64,000 nucleotides of DNA from the NCBI RefSeq assembly GCF_013170805.1, contig NZ_CP051293.1:1240001-1304000 (forward strand). The letters are read 5' to 3'. Origin of the DNA: Mesorhizobium sp. NZP2077. Its GTDB lineage: Bacteria; Pseudomonadota; Alphaproteobacteria; Rhizobiales; Rhizobiaceae. The notes under the pieces are model-generated. The model saw only the letters and a program-made list of their open reading frames with translations. It was not told the DNA's origin and made no database searches. Position numbers and translations under genes: made by a program. Positions 10,864 through 19,404 of the stretch are shown here, in pieces; the first letter of the stretch is position 1; the number at the start of each line of letters is the position of its first letter.

Positions 10864-11427
10864 GTCGGCGCGGCGCACGTAAGTGATTTCGTTGGTGTCG
10901 ACGATGATGCGTTCGCCGGCACCGATGAAGGGCGGCACCAGCACGCGGATACCGTTCTCCAGCACCGCCGGCTTGTAGGAGGATGCCGCCGTCTGGCCCT
11001 TCACCACCGGATCGGCTTCGGTGATGGTCAGGGTCACATAATCGGGCAGCGAGATGCCGATCGGCCTCTCCTCATACAGCTGAACCGTCACCATCATGCC
11101 ATCCTGCAGGAATGCGGCGCGGTCGCCGACGAAATCCTTGTTCAGCTCGAGCTGTTCGTAGCTTTGGGTGTCCATGAACACCAGCGCGTCTTCCTGCGCG
11201 TAGAGGAAGGAAAAATCCTTCAGGTCGAGGCGGATCTGTTCGACCGTCTCGGCCGAGCGGAAGCGCTCGTTGAGCTTGGTGCCGTTGATAAGGTTCTTAA
11301 GTTCGACCTGGTTGTAGGCGCCGCCCTTGCCGGGCTTGACGGTGTTGGTCCTTACCGCCACCCAGAGGCCGCCATCGTGCTCGATGACGTAACCGGGACG
11401 GATTTCGTTGCCATTGATCTTGGCCAT
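10861..11427 (-). CDS. efp: Translation elongation factor P
   Basis: EF-P of 188 residues, the normal length, which relieves ribosome stalling at polyproline stretches. The start ATG at 11427 gives [12 protein letters not shown]. Loop residues PGKGGA place the conserved Lys at position 34, the site of beta-lysylation in E. coli. The C-terminal EF-P signature is seen in [18 protein letters not shown]. The stop codon lies in the edge of a palindromic repeat. Its usual substrates include proline-rich proteins, of which this window has several (TolA, the 47.8 kb membrane protein). Confidence 0.95.
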   Translation of the reverse strand: MAKINGNEIRPGYVIEHDGGLWVAVRTNTVKPGKGGAYNQVELKNLINGTKLNERFRSAETVEQIRLDLKDFSFLYAQEDALVFMDTQSYEQLELNKDFVGDRAAFLQDGMMVTVQLYEERPIGISLPDYVTLTITEADPVVKGQTAASSYKPAVLENGIRVLVPPFIGAGERIIVDTNEITYVRRAD

Positions 11428-11569
11428 GATGATGGGATCCGGAATGCTACCAACGGCCAGGCCGTTGGTATGGGATGTTCGCGGGAAAGCGATTTTGCGG
11501 CTCCCAAGACCACAAATCGTCCGGAGAGGCAAGGGAGCGATCAGCAGTGGGCCCGGCGTCGGGCGGCCG

Positions 11570-12610
11570 TCAGGGCAGACGGTTCGCCTTCTGCAGGGCC
11601 TGCTTGGTCTGGTCATCGCTCAAGCCTTGCAGGAAATCGTCCATGTCGGGATCGATGAGACCGGCGCGGCGGGCAACGATGTACCAGGCGCCGGCAAGCA
11701 CCAGGTCGGGGTCGGTGCCGATGCCTTGCATGTAGAGTTTTGCCAGGCGGTTCTCGGCGGCGACATTGCCGCCCTCGGCGGCCTGCTTCGTCCAGCCGAA
11801 GGCCGATTTCAGGTCGCGGGCGCCGCCGCGGCCCTCGATCATCCAGGCGGCGAGATCAATCTGCGCGGTGTCGTAGTTCTGTCGTGCGGCCTGCGCCAGC
11901 AGGCGCCTTGCCTGCGCGTCGTCGCGCGGCTTGCCGCCGACGCCGTTGGCGTAGATCTGGGACATGGCGTATTGCGCGTCAGCGAGGCCGGTCGCAGCGG
12001 CGCGCTCATAGTAGGTGGCAGCCTTGGCCAGGCCCGCGTCGCCGGGATCCAACTGGATCAGCAGCTGCGCGAAATTGAACTGCGCCAGCTGGTTGCCGGC
12101 TTCGGCGGCGGCCTGCATCAGGGCGTAGGCCTCTTTCGTGTCTTTCTTGACGTAGCGGCCGTCGAGCAGCATCAGCGCGTACTGGAACTGCGCCTCCGGC
12201 ACGCCTTGCTCGGCGGCAAGCGCATACCATTTGGAGGCTTCCGCCGCGTTCAACGGCACGCCGAGCCCGCGCGACAGGATCTCGGCCACCAATGTCTGCG
12301 CAGCCGGGTCGCCGTTCTGGGCACGCACCAGCGCGAGGTTGTAGGCCGTCTTGTAGAGCCCGCGCTGGAAGGCGCCATAGGCCGCGTCCGCCGGCTTGGC
12401 GCCGAAGCGGTCGGGATTGATGCTGTCAGCGGAGGGCGGCGGTGCCGGCTCCGCCGTGGTGGCGGGCTGCGGCAGCTGCCTTTCGATAGGCTTGTCGGTG
12501 TGCACGCCGGTTTCAGGCTTGGGTTGCGGCAAGGGTATGGTTTCGGCGGCGGCGGCCTGGATCATGACCGCTGCAAGCAAGGCCTGAAGGGGAAGCCTTA
12601 CCCGAGCCAC
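11570..12610 (-). CDS. Sel1-like repeat (TPR-type) exported protein
   Basis: Protein of 346 residues. The GTG at 12610 is preferred as start: it sits two bases past the TGA of the upstream gene, follows GAGGAC, and directly opens a signal peptide ([19 protein letters not shown]). A Pro-rich linker follows, then about six Sel1 repeats of the kind [24 protein letters not shown] from about residue 80 to 320. Such repeats form protein-binding solenoids; the partner is unknown. The start is probably translationally coupled to the thiE-like gene. Confidence 0.78.
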   Translation of the reverse strand: MARVRLPLQALLAAVMIQAAAAETIPLPQPKPETGVHTDKPIERQLPQPATTAEPAPPPSADSINPDRFGAKPADAAYGAFQRGLYKTAYNLALVRAQNGDPAAQTLVAEILSRGLGVPLNAAEASKWYALAAEQGVPEAQFQYALMLLDGRYVKKDTKEAYALMQAAAEAGNQLAQFNFAQLLIQLDPGDAGLAKAATYYERAAATGLADAQYAMSQIYANGVGGKPRDDAQARRLLAQAARQNYDTAQIDLAAWMIEGRGGARDLKSAFGWTKQAAEGGNVAAENRLAKLYMQGIGTDPDLVLAGAWYIVARRAGLIDPDMDDFLQGLSDDQTKQALQKANRLP

Positions 12611-12611
12611 A

Positions 12612-13259
12612 TCAGTCCTCGAAGCGCGGCGCGGTTTCGTCGAGCAGCGCATTCGCCTTAGCAATGGCCGCTTGCGGATCGACGCCGTCGGCAAACACCG
12701 CGCTCGACAGCGCGACGAATTCGGCGCCGGTGGCGGCCACTTCCTCGATGGAATCCAGATCGGATCCGGCCATGACGATGCAGGGGATCTGGATCATGTC
12801 GGCCCACCATCGCCCCAGCGACAGGTTGCGCGGGTGCGGCTCGGGCTTGTTGTCGTAGCCGAAGCGGCCGAAGAAAATGTAGTCGGGCCGCGTCTCGCCA
12901 AGCTCAAGCGCGTCGTCACGCGTCTTGGCGCCGCCGGCGCCGACCATCATTTTCGCCTGAAAATGTCCGATCGTCTCGGCGAGTTCGGCCTTGGAAACCT
13001 CGACATGGATGCCGTCGGCCTGGACCCGGCCGGCGATGCGGGTGTCGCCGGCGATGATGACGGCGGCGCCCGCGGCCTGCGCCGCCGGCACGATCTGTTC
13101 GGCGAAGGCCTGGAAGGAGGCCTCGTCCATGCCGTTCTCGGGCAGGATCAGCGAGGCGACGTCACCGCCGTCGAATGCGGTGGCGATGCGGGCGGCCGGC
13201 ACGCCGGACGGCGCGATCAGCACGATGCGGCAGCGATTTGGGGGTGTGGTGTCGTTCAT
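12612..13259 (-). CDS. Thiamine phosphate synthase-like TIM-barrel protein
   Basis: Protein of 215 residues resembling ThiE, which joins hydroxymethylpyrimidine diphosphate and thiazole phosphate. Visible elements are GAAVIIAGDTRIAGRVQADGIHV (the ThiE-type ND-like segment), MMVGAGGAKTRDDALELGE and the C-terminal EVAATGAEFVALSSAVF. The substrate segment is less canonical than in true ThiE, so a divergent member is possible. The start ATG at 13259 opens MNDTTPP. It is coupled to the downstream Sel1 gene and is not near the thiamine transporter at 52.9 kb. Confidence 0.7.
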   Translation of the reverse strand: MNDTTPPNRCRIVLIAPSGVPAARIATAFDGGDVASLILPENGMDEASFQAFAEQIVPAAQAAGAAVIIAGDTRIAGRVQADGIHVEVSKAELAETIGHFQAKMMVGAGGAKTRDDALELGETRPDYIFFGRFGYDNKPEPHPRNLSLGRWWADMIQIPCIVMAGSDLDSIEEVAATGAEFVALSSAVFADGVDPQAAIAKANALLDETAPRFED

Positions 13260-13322
13260 TGCTCTTCGATCCCGGATTTCGCCTATGCCGGGCGAAGATG
13301 GTTGGATTGCGGCATAGAGCAA

Positions 13323-13349
13323 ACTGCCCGCTTTGAACAGGCGGGCAGT
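13323..13349 (-). terminator. Rho-independent terminator of the DMT transporter gene
   Basis: ACTGCCCGC and GCGGGCAGT form a nine-base stem with a nine-base loop. On the minus strand it is followed by TTTGCTC, so it probably ends the 13392-14297 gene. Confidence 0.55.
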
Positions 13350-13391
13350 CGGGATCGCGTTCCTGAACAGCCGGACAGTCGGTGTGCTGCC

Positions 13392-14297
13392 CTACTTGAC
13401 CAGCTCAGGGCTCGTGGCGGACGGTTTCGACTTCCACAAGGTCCAGCCGAGATTCATTCCGGCCGCAGCTGTCAGGATCAAAGCAGCGCCGACGATCTGG
13501 CTGAGGTGCAGTCGATGGCCGAAAGCGGTGACATCGACCAGGATGGCGACGACCGGATAGATGAAGGACAGCGACCCCTGCAGATGCGTCGGCAGCTTCT
13601 GGATGGCGCCGTACATCAATATGTACATCAGGCCGGTGTGGACGATGCCGAGCGTCGCCAGCATGGCCCAGCTCCATGGGGCGGTGGGAAGATGCGAGAG
13701 GCTGGCGAAGGGCGCCAGCATGACGACGCCGACGCAAACCTGGATCAGCGCGATCAGATGCGGCGGCGTGCCCTTGAGCTTCTTGGTGACGATGGCCGCG
13801 ACGGCCCAGAAGAAGGCCGCCGCCAGCGCCATGAGGATGCCGGCAAAATAGTTGGTGCCGACATCGCCGGCGTCAGGCGCGGCCTCGACGATCAGCACCA
13901 TGCCGGCGAAGGCTATCGCCAGCCATGTCAGCTTGGTCAGCGTCAGCCGCTCGGCGAAGAAGAGGGAGCCGAAGCCGACCAGCATGAAGGGCTGGGTGTT
14001 ATAGACGGCGGTGGCGATCGAGATCGAGGCGCGTGAGAAGGCGCTGAACAGGAGCAGCCAGTTGATGACGATGGCCGCACCGCCAAGCGCGGCGAGGCCG
14101 ATGACGGGCAACGACAGCCTGTTGCGCAGCAATCCAAGCGAAGCGCAGATGACGAGCAGCGTCACCGCGCTGAACGCGCAGCGCCAGAACACCACATCCA
14201 TGATCGGCTGCCCGGACATGATGACGAACCATCCGATCGTTCCCAGGATCGCCATTGCGGCCGACATTTCGACCGTGCCCCGTACCGTATCGTTCAT
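13392..14297 (-). CDS. EamA/DMT family inner-membrane exporter
   Basis: Protein of 301 residues with ten predicted membrane helices in two EamA repeats (first from AAMAILGTIGWFVIMSGQP; second from LMALAAAFFWAVAAIVTKKL). DMT proteins export amino acids or metabolites. The ATG at 14297 has AGAGG upstream. It is divergent from an Lrp/AsnC regulator, the usual arrangement for an amino acid exporter under control of the neighbouring sensor. The substrate is therefore likely an amino acid, by inference. Confidence 0.85.
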   Translation of the reverse strand: MNDTVRGTVEMSAAMAILGTIGWFVIMSGQPIMDVVFWRCAFSAVTLLVICASLGLLRNRLSLPVIGLAALGGAAIVINWLLLFSAFSRASISIATAVYNTQPFMLVGFGSLFFAERLTLTKLTWLAIAFAGMVLIVEAAPDAGDVGTNYFAGILMALAAAFFWAVAAIVTKKLKGTPPHLIALIQVCVGVVMLAPFASLSHLPTAPWSWAMLATLGIVHTGLMYILMYGAIQKLPTHLQGSLSFIYPVVAILVDVTAFGHRLHLSQIVGAALILTAAAGMNLGWTLWKSKPSATSPELVK

Positions 14298-14384
14298 GAT
14301 AAACCTCTGAGCCAGTTGAGGCGACACGATCTCATGCGGTAGCGGTGCTTTCCATTGCTTAGGGAAGGCGATATGGATGGCGGT

Positions 14385-14399
14385 CCTAATTATATTAGG
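14385..14399. promoter_or_regulatory. Perfect palindrome, candidate operator for the Lrp/AsnC regulator
   Basis: CCTAAT-TAT-ATTAGG is a perfect 6-3-6 inverted repeat in the divergent intergenic region, 31 bases before the regulator start and 88 bases before the DMT start. Its symmetry and position fit autoregulation and control of the exporter by the Lrp/AsnC protein. Confidence 0.5.
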
Positions 14400-14429
14400 C
14401 GATCCCTCCGATTCTGTGAGAATAGAAAA

Positions 14430-14882
14430 ATGCTGGATGATCTCGACCGAAATCTTCTCGAAATCCTGGTGAGGGATGCACGGACCTCGCTGAAGGACCT
14501 GGCCGCCCAGGTAGGGCTGTCGTCGCCAAGCGTTTCGGAGCGGCTCCGGCGGCTTGAGGAGCGCGGCGTCATCCGGGCGTTCACGGTCGAGATCGATCCA
14601 CTGGCACTCGGCTACACGCTGCAGGCGATCGTGCGCATCAAGCCTTTGCCGGGCAAGCTGCACATCGTCCAGAAGCTGATCGAGGAGATTGCCGAGTTCG
14701 GCGAATGCGACAAGGTGACGGGTGACGACTGTTTTGTCGCCCGGCTGTTCGTGCGCTCGATCGGCGACCTCGATGGCATTCTCGACCGCATCGCCGACAA
14801 GGCCGAGACCAGCACCGCGATCATCAAGGCGCAGCCGATCCGGCGGCGACCGCCACCGCTTGGGGTGGCCTCATCGTCTTGA
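14430..14882 (+). CDS. Lrp/AsnC family transcriptional regulator
   Basis: Protein of 150 residues. The N-terminal winged helix-turn-helix (LDRNLLEILVRDARTSLKDL, then SSPSVSERLRRLEERGVI) fits Lrp/AsnC, and the C-terminal half forms the ligand-binding RAM domain (LQAIVRIKPLPGKLH; CDKVTGDDCFVARLFV). The start ATG 14430 opens MLDDLDR; longer in-frame starts would place the palindrome inside the coding region. It likely senses an amino acid and controls the divergent exporter. Confidence 0.9.
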   Translation: MLDDLDRNLLEILVRDARTSLKDLAAQVGLSSPSVSERLRRLEERGVIRAFTVEIDPLALGYTLQAIVRIKPLPGKLHIVQKLIEEIAEFGECDKVTGDDCFVARLFVRSIGDLDGILDRIADKAETSTAIIKAQPIRRRPPPLGVASSS

Positions 14883-14939
14883 CTCCGCATGGCTGCGATG
14901 GAAATGCGCTGAGATGATGGACTGAGAGACGAGGAAGAC

Positions 14940-15668
14940 ATGGCGCAGAATATCTACGACCAGCCGGAATTCTTCGCCGGCTACAGCCAGCTCGGTCGGT
15001 CGGTCGAAGGCCTTGCGGGCGCTGCCGAATGGCCGGCGCTGCGTGCGATGCTGCCTGATGTCGGCGGTCTGCGGATCGTCGATCTCGGCTGCGGCTTCGG
15101 CTGGTTCTGCCGCTGGGCGCATGAACACGGGGCGAGCCAGGTCCTTGGGCTGGACCTGTCGGAGAAGATGCTGGCCCAGGCGAGGGCCGCCGGTCCGGAC
15201 ACCGGCATTACCTATGAGCGAGCCGACCTCGACCAACTCAGCCTGCCGCAAGGCGGCTTCGATCTTGCCTACAGCTCGCTTGCCTTGCACTATGTCGAGG
15301 ATGTCGTGCGCCTGTTCAGGATCGTGCATGAGGCCCTGTCGCCCGGCGGGCATTTCGTCTTCTCGACGGAACATCCGATCTACATGGCCCCGACCGGGCC
15401 CGGCTGGGCGGTGGATGCCGAAGGCCGCAAGACGTGGCCTGTCGACCGCTATCTGGTGGAAGGCCCGCGCAAGACCGACTGGCTGGCCAAGGGCGTGGTG
15501 AAATACCACCGCACCATCGGCACCACGCTCAACGCGCTGATCCGGTCGGGTTTCGCGATCGAACATGTCGAGGAATTCTGTCCGACCGCCGCACAGATCG
15601 CGGCGAGGCCGGAATTGGCGGAAGAACTCGAGCGGCCGATGTTCCTGCTGGTCTCGGCCCGGCGATAG
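14940..15668 (+). CDS. Class I SAM-dependent methyltransferase
   Basis: Protein of 242 residues. Motif I is RIVDLGCGFGWF near residues 42-53, followed by the acidic LGLDLSEKML and the post-motif LAYSSLALHYVEDV, as in Methyltransf_11 proteins. The start at 14940 follows GAGGAAGAC. The substrate is unknown. It runs in the same direction as the upstream regulator (57-base gap) and the TSUP gene downstream. Confidence 0.85.
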   Translation: MAQNIYDQPEFFAGYSQLGRSVEGLAGAAEWPALRAMLPDVGGLRIVDLGCGFGWFCRWAHEHGASQVLGLDLSEKMLAQARAAGPDTGITYERADLDQLSLPQGGFDLAYSSLALHYVEDVVRLFRIVHEALSPGGHFVFSTEHPIYMAPTGPGWAVDAEGRKTWPVDRYLVEGPRKTDWLAKGVVKYHRTIGTTLNALIRSGFAIEHVEEFCPTAAQIAARPELAEELERPMFLLVSARR

Positions 15669-15757
15669 GGCAGGCGCTGGCCGGGATTTCCAGTCGCCCG
15701 AGACGTAATTCTGGGTTATCAAGCATCGACCGCTTTCCCTCCAGACCAGTCCCTCCC

Positions 15758-16528
15758 ATGTCAGGCTTGCTTCTCGATCCGTGGTTCTACGCGGCCGCCA
15801 TCCCGGCGGTCATTCTGGTCGGCCTGTCCAAGGGCGGCTTCGGCGGCGCTGTCGGTTTCGTCGGCGTGCCGCTGATGGCGCTGACCATGCCGCCGGTGCA
15901 GGCGGCCGCCATCTTGCTGCCGATCCTGTGCCTGATGGACATCGTCTCGGTGTGGACATGGTGGGGCGTGTACGACCGCAAGATGCTGGTCGACATGATG
16001 CCGGGCGCCGTCATCGGCATCGGCCTCGGCTGGCTGACGGCCGCACTGGTCACCGAGGAGGCTGTGCGGCTGATCGTCGGCGCGGTCGCCATCATCTTCG
16101 TGCTGCGCTGGCTTTATCTGCAGTTCCGCCATGGCTCCGACCACGCCGCCGAGCCCAATCGCGTGGCTGCCGCGATCTGGGGCACGGTCGCCGGCTTCAC
16201 CAGCTTCGTCGCGCATGTCGGCGGTCCGCCCTTCCAGGTCTATGCACTGCCGATCCGGCTCGATCCCAAGGTGCTGTCGGGCACCGCTGCGATCTTCTTT
16301 GCCGCGACCAATGCGCTGAAGCTTATTCCCTATTTCGCGCTCGGCCAGTTCGACACCGCCAATCTGACGGCGTCCGCGGTGCTGATGCCGCTGGCGCCGC
16401 TGTCGACCATCGCCGGCGCCTGGCTGGTTCGGCGGATGCGGCCCGAGATCTTCTATCCCTTCACCTACGCGACCGTGGCGGTCGTGGCGCTGAAGCTTTT
16501 GTGGGATGGCATTGCCGGCCTGCTGTAA
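15758..16528 (+). CDS. TSUP family permease (sulfite exporter TauE/SafE-like)
   Basis: Protein of 256 residues with about eight membrane helices. The N-terminal GLSKGGFGGAVGFVGVPLMA is the TauE/SafE half-motif and the second half carries GFTSFVAHVGGPPFQVY. Family members move sulfite, sulfoacetate or related organic anions. Start ATG 15758 opens MSGLLLDPWF. The stop codon lies inside the loop of a 9-base-stem hairpin (16514-16537). Confidence 0.87.
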   Translation: MSGLLLDPWFYAAAIPAVILVGLSKGGFGGAVGFVGVPLMALTMPPVQAAAILLPILCLMDIVSVWTWWGVYDRKMLVDMMPGAVIGIGLGWLTAALVTEEAVRLIVGAVAIIFVLRWLYLQFRHGSDHAAEPNRVAAAIWGTVAGFTSFVAHVGGPPFQVYALPIRLDPKVLSGTAAIFFAATNALKLIPYFALGQFDTANLTASAVLMPLAPLSTIAGAWLVRRMRPEIFYPFTYATVAVVALKLLWDGIAGLL

Positions 16529-16537
16529 CAGGCCGGC
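16514..16537. terminator. Hairpin over the TSUP stop codon, probable convergent terminator
   Basis: GCCGGCCTG and CAGGCCGGC pair perfectly with the TAA stop in the loop, followed on the plus strand by GCCTTTG. The T-run is short, so efficiency is uncertain. Confidence 0.45.
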
Positions 16538-16558
16538 GCCTTTGCTGCCGCACGATGC

Positions 16559-17110
16559 TCAGGCGGCGCTTTCCACCAGCCGGCGGCTGCCGCCGAAGGC
16601 CAGCGTGGCGCCCGCCACCAAGACCAGCATCATGCCGGCGAGGATGCCAACGTCATGCGTGGTCGGCTTGAGCACCATGTCGGCGACGATCACCAGCATC
16701 ACCGCATAGTCGAAGCGCGCCGCGCTCATCATGCGCTGGCCAGTGGCAAGCACGGAAGGCGTCACCCCCTCCTTGGCAATCATCGCTCCCATGCGCTCGC
16801 CGGTCGGCTTGAAGATGAACATGCCGATCGAGAAGGTCGTGGCGTAGCCGACCAGGCCGATGATGATCCACAGGTCGAAGAAGCCGATCCAGAAGGCGCA
16901 CATGATGAGGCCGAAGAGCAAGGTGAGCATCGACATCGGCGCGAAGAAACGCCCGCCCAATTGTCCGCTGGAACGCATCGCCTGGAGCTTGTCCTCGATG
17001 TTGCCGGCGCGCTCGGCTAGCACGCCGAGCAGGAACAGCACGAAGCCGCCTCCGACCCACAAAGTGGCTGAGACGATGTGGAGAAATTTGACGATCGAAT
17101 ACCAGTCCAT
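16559..17110 (-). CDS. DUF2269-type integral membrane protein
   Basis: Protein of 183 residues with four or five membrane helices, beginning MDWYSIVKFLHIVSATLWVG. The FLHIVSATLWVGGGF segment with its His is typical of DUF2269 and related haem-linked CopD-like families. Function is unknown. The start ATG at 17110 lies just inside GGAGCAACC. It is divergent from another small membrane gene. Confidence 0.75.
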   Translation of the reverse strand: MDWYSIVKFLHIVSATLWVGGGFVLFLLGVLAERAGNIEDKLQAMRSSGQLGGRFFAPMSMLTLLFGLIMCAFWIGFFDLWIIIGLVGYATTFSIGMFIFKPTGERMGAMIAKEGVTPSVLATGQRMMSAARFDYAVMLVIVADMVLKPTTHDVGILAGMMLVLVAGATLAFGGSRRLVESAA

Positions 17111-17440
17111 CGGTTGCTCCTTGGATGTTTCTGTTGGGTTTGCGGTGGCGCCGATTTGCGCCGGCCGTCCGAGGAGCGGCCGTTTAGCGTGGCGCCTGTT
17201 TCGGAACGATGTCGCGGAAAATTGGCTCTGTTTCGGCAGTTTTCGACCGACGCGTTTCTCGACAACAAGCCGATGCGCGGTTTCATTTTCCGCTATTGTC
17301 GGATGCGTCAGGGGAGCGCGACATCGTCTCGAAACACTGCCGATGCTAGTGCGCCGGCGCCGGGAGCCCGGTGGCGACTGCAATCGCCTGACGATCAACC
17401 CATTCCCGAAAACGGGAAAAGGCAATTCGAGGGGACAGAC
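17111..17440. other. 330-base divergent intergenic region
   Basis: Separates two divergent membrane-protein genes and must hold both promoters. A GGGGACAGAC ribosome site precedes the plus-strand gene. I see no palindromic repeat, RNA structure or convincing extra ORF. Confidence 0.4.
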
Positions 17441-17821
17441 ATGCAAGGGGTAGCACGGAATTTCTTCACGCTGGCGATCATCTATGCTTTGTGCGGCATG
17501 GCGCTCGGCATCCACATGGCGATCAGCGAAGACCATGGCCAGATGCCAACTCATGCCCACACCATGGTGGCCGGATGGCTGATGTCGGCGGTCTTCGCCT
17601 TCTTCTACCATCTGTTTCCGGCGGTCGGGCAAAAGACGATCGCCGTTGTCCATTTCTGGCTGACCGCGATCAGCGGAATCGGGCTTATGATCGGCCTCTA
17701 CATCTTGCTTGCCGGCAACCCGGCAATCGAACCGCTGTTGGGAATCGCCTCGATCGGCTTCTACGCAGGCATGCTGCTGTTTGCCTTCATCGCGTTGCCG
17801 GTGGTCTGGAAAAAGGCCTGA
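17441..17821 (+). CDS. Small membrane protein resembling a haem-copper oxidase subunit I fragment
   Basis: Protein of 126 residues with four membrane helices. HAHTMVAGWLMSAVFAFFYHLFP resembles the His-bearing helices of haem-copper oxidase and NorB-type subunits, where His residues bind haem. At this length it cannot be a full oxidase, and it belongs to a family of small stand-alone relatives of unknown function. Start ATG 17441 follows AGGGGACAGAC. Confidence 0.65.
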   Translation: MQGVARNFFTLAIIYALCGMALGIHMAISEDHGQMPTHAHTMVAGWLMSAVFAFFYHLFPAVGQKTIAVVHFWLTAISGIGLMIGLYILLAGNPAIEPLLGIASIGFYAGMLLFAFIALPVVWKKA

Positions 17822-17899
17822 ACTGGTGCCGTCCGAGGTCTTGAGACTGTGCTGTTACGGCACAGGAATCGGGCATTCGGTCGAAAAACATCGGTGCCG

Positions 17900-17915
17900 T
17901 TAAAGGTTCATTAAG
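17900..17915. promoter_or_regulatory. CtrA-type box in front of the small-RNA candidate
   Basis: TTAA-AGGTTCA-TTAAG fits the CtrA pattern TTAA-N7-TTAAC except for the last base. It covers the -35 position of a promoter with a TACTAT -10 element at 17929-17934, which would start transcription near 17940, at the foot of the first hairpin of the small RNA. Confidence 0.5.
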
Positions 17916-17938
17916 CTTTACAGGCGTTTACTATGCGC

Positions 17939-18037
17939 ATCCAGTGATCTGGATTCTTACCGAGTGGTTGGAGCCACTTTGTTTGACGCCTCCCTGTTAA
18001 ACTCCTGAGAGCCGCCTTATCCGCGGCTCTTTTTTTG
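17939..18037 (+). ncRNA. Candidate small RNA with an anti-Shine-Dalgarno loop and terminator
   Basis: About 99 bases fold into four successive hairpins with no ORF: ATCCAG/CTGGAT (17939-17954), AGTGG/CCACT with loop TTGGAG (17963-17978), GTTTGAC/GTTAAAC with loop GCCTCCCT (17981-18002), and AGAGCCGC/GCGGCTCT followed by a T-run (18008-18037). The CCUCCC loop is complementary to Shine-Dalgarno sequences, as in Rhizobiales trans-acting RNA families such as alpha-r14 (NfeR) and alpha-r8 (MmgR). It lies upstream of and in the same direction as rcdA. I cannot assign it to a named family; EcpR1-type RNAs are another possibility. Confidence 0.75.
18008..18037 (+). terminator. Strong Rho-independent terminator of the small-RNA candidate
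   Basis: Perfect eight-base stem AGAGCCGC/GCGGCTCT with a seven-base loop and a run of T residues directly after. There is no protein gene immediately upstream, which supports a non-coding transcript. Confidence 0.85.
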
Positions 18038-18074
18038 TCTGCATTTCGGCGGCAACCTGCGCGATGGATGGCTG

Positions 18075-18090
18075 TTAACCTTCTGTTAAA
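18075..18090. promoter_or_regulatory. CtrA-type box upstream of rcdA
   Basis: TTAA-CCTTCTG-TTAAA agrees with both TTAA half-sites at the correct 7-base spacing; the final base differs from TTAAC. It lies 114 bases before rcdA. In Caulobacter, rcdA is transcribed under CtrA and its product helps ClpXP degrade CtrA, so a box here would fit that feedback loop. Confidence 0.5.
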
Positions 18091-18203
18091 CATGTGCTTG
18101 CCTTCACCCCCGGCGAAGCGCATTTTCAAGCTTCAGTCATATAGGGTCCCGGGTGTATCGGCAGTGAGCCGAATCGGCCGGTTGCAAGTGCAGGGGCGTA
18201 GCA

Positions 18204-18737
18204 ATGAACGAGCCTTCGAAGGGCAGTGCGAAAACCGTGAAGCTGGCGGAGCGTCGGGTTTTTTCGCACTCCTTCAAACCGCTCTACCAGGAAGGCATGG
18301 GGCTGGTCGAACAGGCGGCTGAGTATCTCGACGGCAAGGGCCGCGCCGAGGCCAAGAAACTGTCGCGGCTGGCGGCTACGCTCTACGCGGCCGAATCGAT
18401 GCGGCTGACGACCAGGCTGATGCAGGTTGCCTCCTGGCTGCTTTTGCAGCGCGCCGCCAACTCCGGCGAGATGACCCGCGATCAGGTGGCGTCGGAAAAG
18501 TCCAAGGTCCGCCTCGATACCGCTTCCGCCCATGACGAAGCCGCCGGCTGGGCCGAACTGCCGGAGGATTTCCTCGATCTCGTCAACCGCTCGCTGCGCT
18601 TGCAGGCGCTGGTGCGCCGCATGGACGACGAGATCTACGGCGCTGGCGCCGTGGTCGACATGCAGCCTGTGGGCCGCCGGCCCAATCCGGTTTCCGACCA
18701 GATCAGCTTGCTGAACACGGCTTTCGCCCGCAACTAG
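18204..18737 (+). CDS. rcdA: RcdA, regulator of CtrA degradation (DUF1465)
   Basis: All-helical cytoplasmic protein of 177 residues that acts as a ClpXP adaptor for cell-cycle proteolysis, including of CtrA in Caulobacter. DUF1465 segments include FSHSFKPLYQEGMGLVEQ, KLSRLAATLYAAESMRLTTR and the C-terminal PNPVSDQISLLNTAF. The ATG at 18204 opens MNEPSKGSAKTVKLAERR. Two CtrA-type boxes lie upstream, one for the small RNA and one at 18075. The gene stands alone ahead of ruvC. Confidence 0.9.
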   Translation: MNEPSKGSAKTVKLAERRVFSHSFKPLYQEGMGLVEQAAEYLDGKGRAEAKKLSRLAATLYAAESMRLTTRLMQVASWLLLQRAANSGEMTRDQVASEKSKVRLDTASAHDEAAGWAELPEDFLDLVNRSLRLQALVRRMDDEIYGAGAVVDMQPVGRRPNPVSDQISLLNTAFARN

Positions 18738-18833
18738 GCGATCCCACTAGATTCTCCTGGCCCGGCAAGGGCATTGTTGCCGGTTTGTTCACATTTCGCT
18801 GGCATCGCTGTCCGCCGGAGGTAGAGTAACCGG

Positions 18834-19343
18834 ATGGGGGACGCGATTCGCATCATCGGCATCGATCCGGGGCTCAGGCGCACCGGCTGGGGCATCGTCG
18901 AGAGTCTCGGCAATTCCTTGCGCTTCGTCGCGTCCGGCACCGTGCGCTCCGATGACAAGGCGGCGCTGGCGACGCGGCTCTGCCAATTGCATGACGGACT
19001 TGCCGAAGTCCTGCATCAAGCCATGCCGCACGAGGCGGCCGTCGAACAGACCTTCGTCAACAAGGATGCGGTGGCGACGCTGAAGCTCGGCCAGGCGCGC
19101 GGCATTGCCATGCTGGTGCCGGCGCGGGCCGGCCTCGTCGTCGCCGAATATGCGCCCAATGCGGTGAAGAAGGCTGTCATCGGCGTCGGCCACGGCGACA
19201 AGAAGCAGATCCACATGATGGTCAAGGTGCTGCTGCCGAAGGCGACCTTCGACACCGAACATGCTGCCGACGCACTGGCCATTGCCATTTGCCACGCGCA
19301 TCACCGGCAGAGTGTGGCCTATCGGATGGCGCTTGCCGGCTAG
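18834..19343 (+). CDS. ruvC: Holliday junction resolvase RuvC
   Basis: Endonuclease of 169 residues that cuts Holliday junctions together with RuvAB. Catalytic acids are visible: Asp11 in IIGIDPG, Glu in [10 protein letters not shown] and two Asp in [18 protein letters not shown]. The length is normal. Start ATG 18834 follows GGAGGTAGAG. The ruvC-ruvA-ruvB order is conserved, but here a toxin-antitoxin pair separates ruvC from ruvA. Confidence 0.95.
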   Translation: MGDAIRIIGIDPGLRRTGWGIVESLGNSLRFVASGTVRSDDKAALATRLCQLHDGLAEVLHQAMPHEAAVEQTFVNKDAVATLKLGQARGIAMLVPARAGLVVAEYAPNAVKKAVIGVGHGDKKQIHMMVKVLLPKATFDTEHAADALAIAICHAHHRQSVAYRMALAG

Positions 19344-19404
19344 CGATGTTCTTGACTTGTTCACATAGTTGGAATATTCCTTACTTGTAAGAAAGGTGTG
19401 TTTC

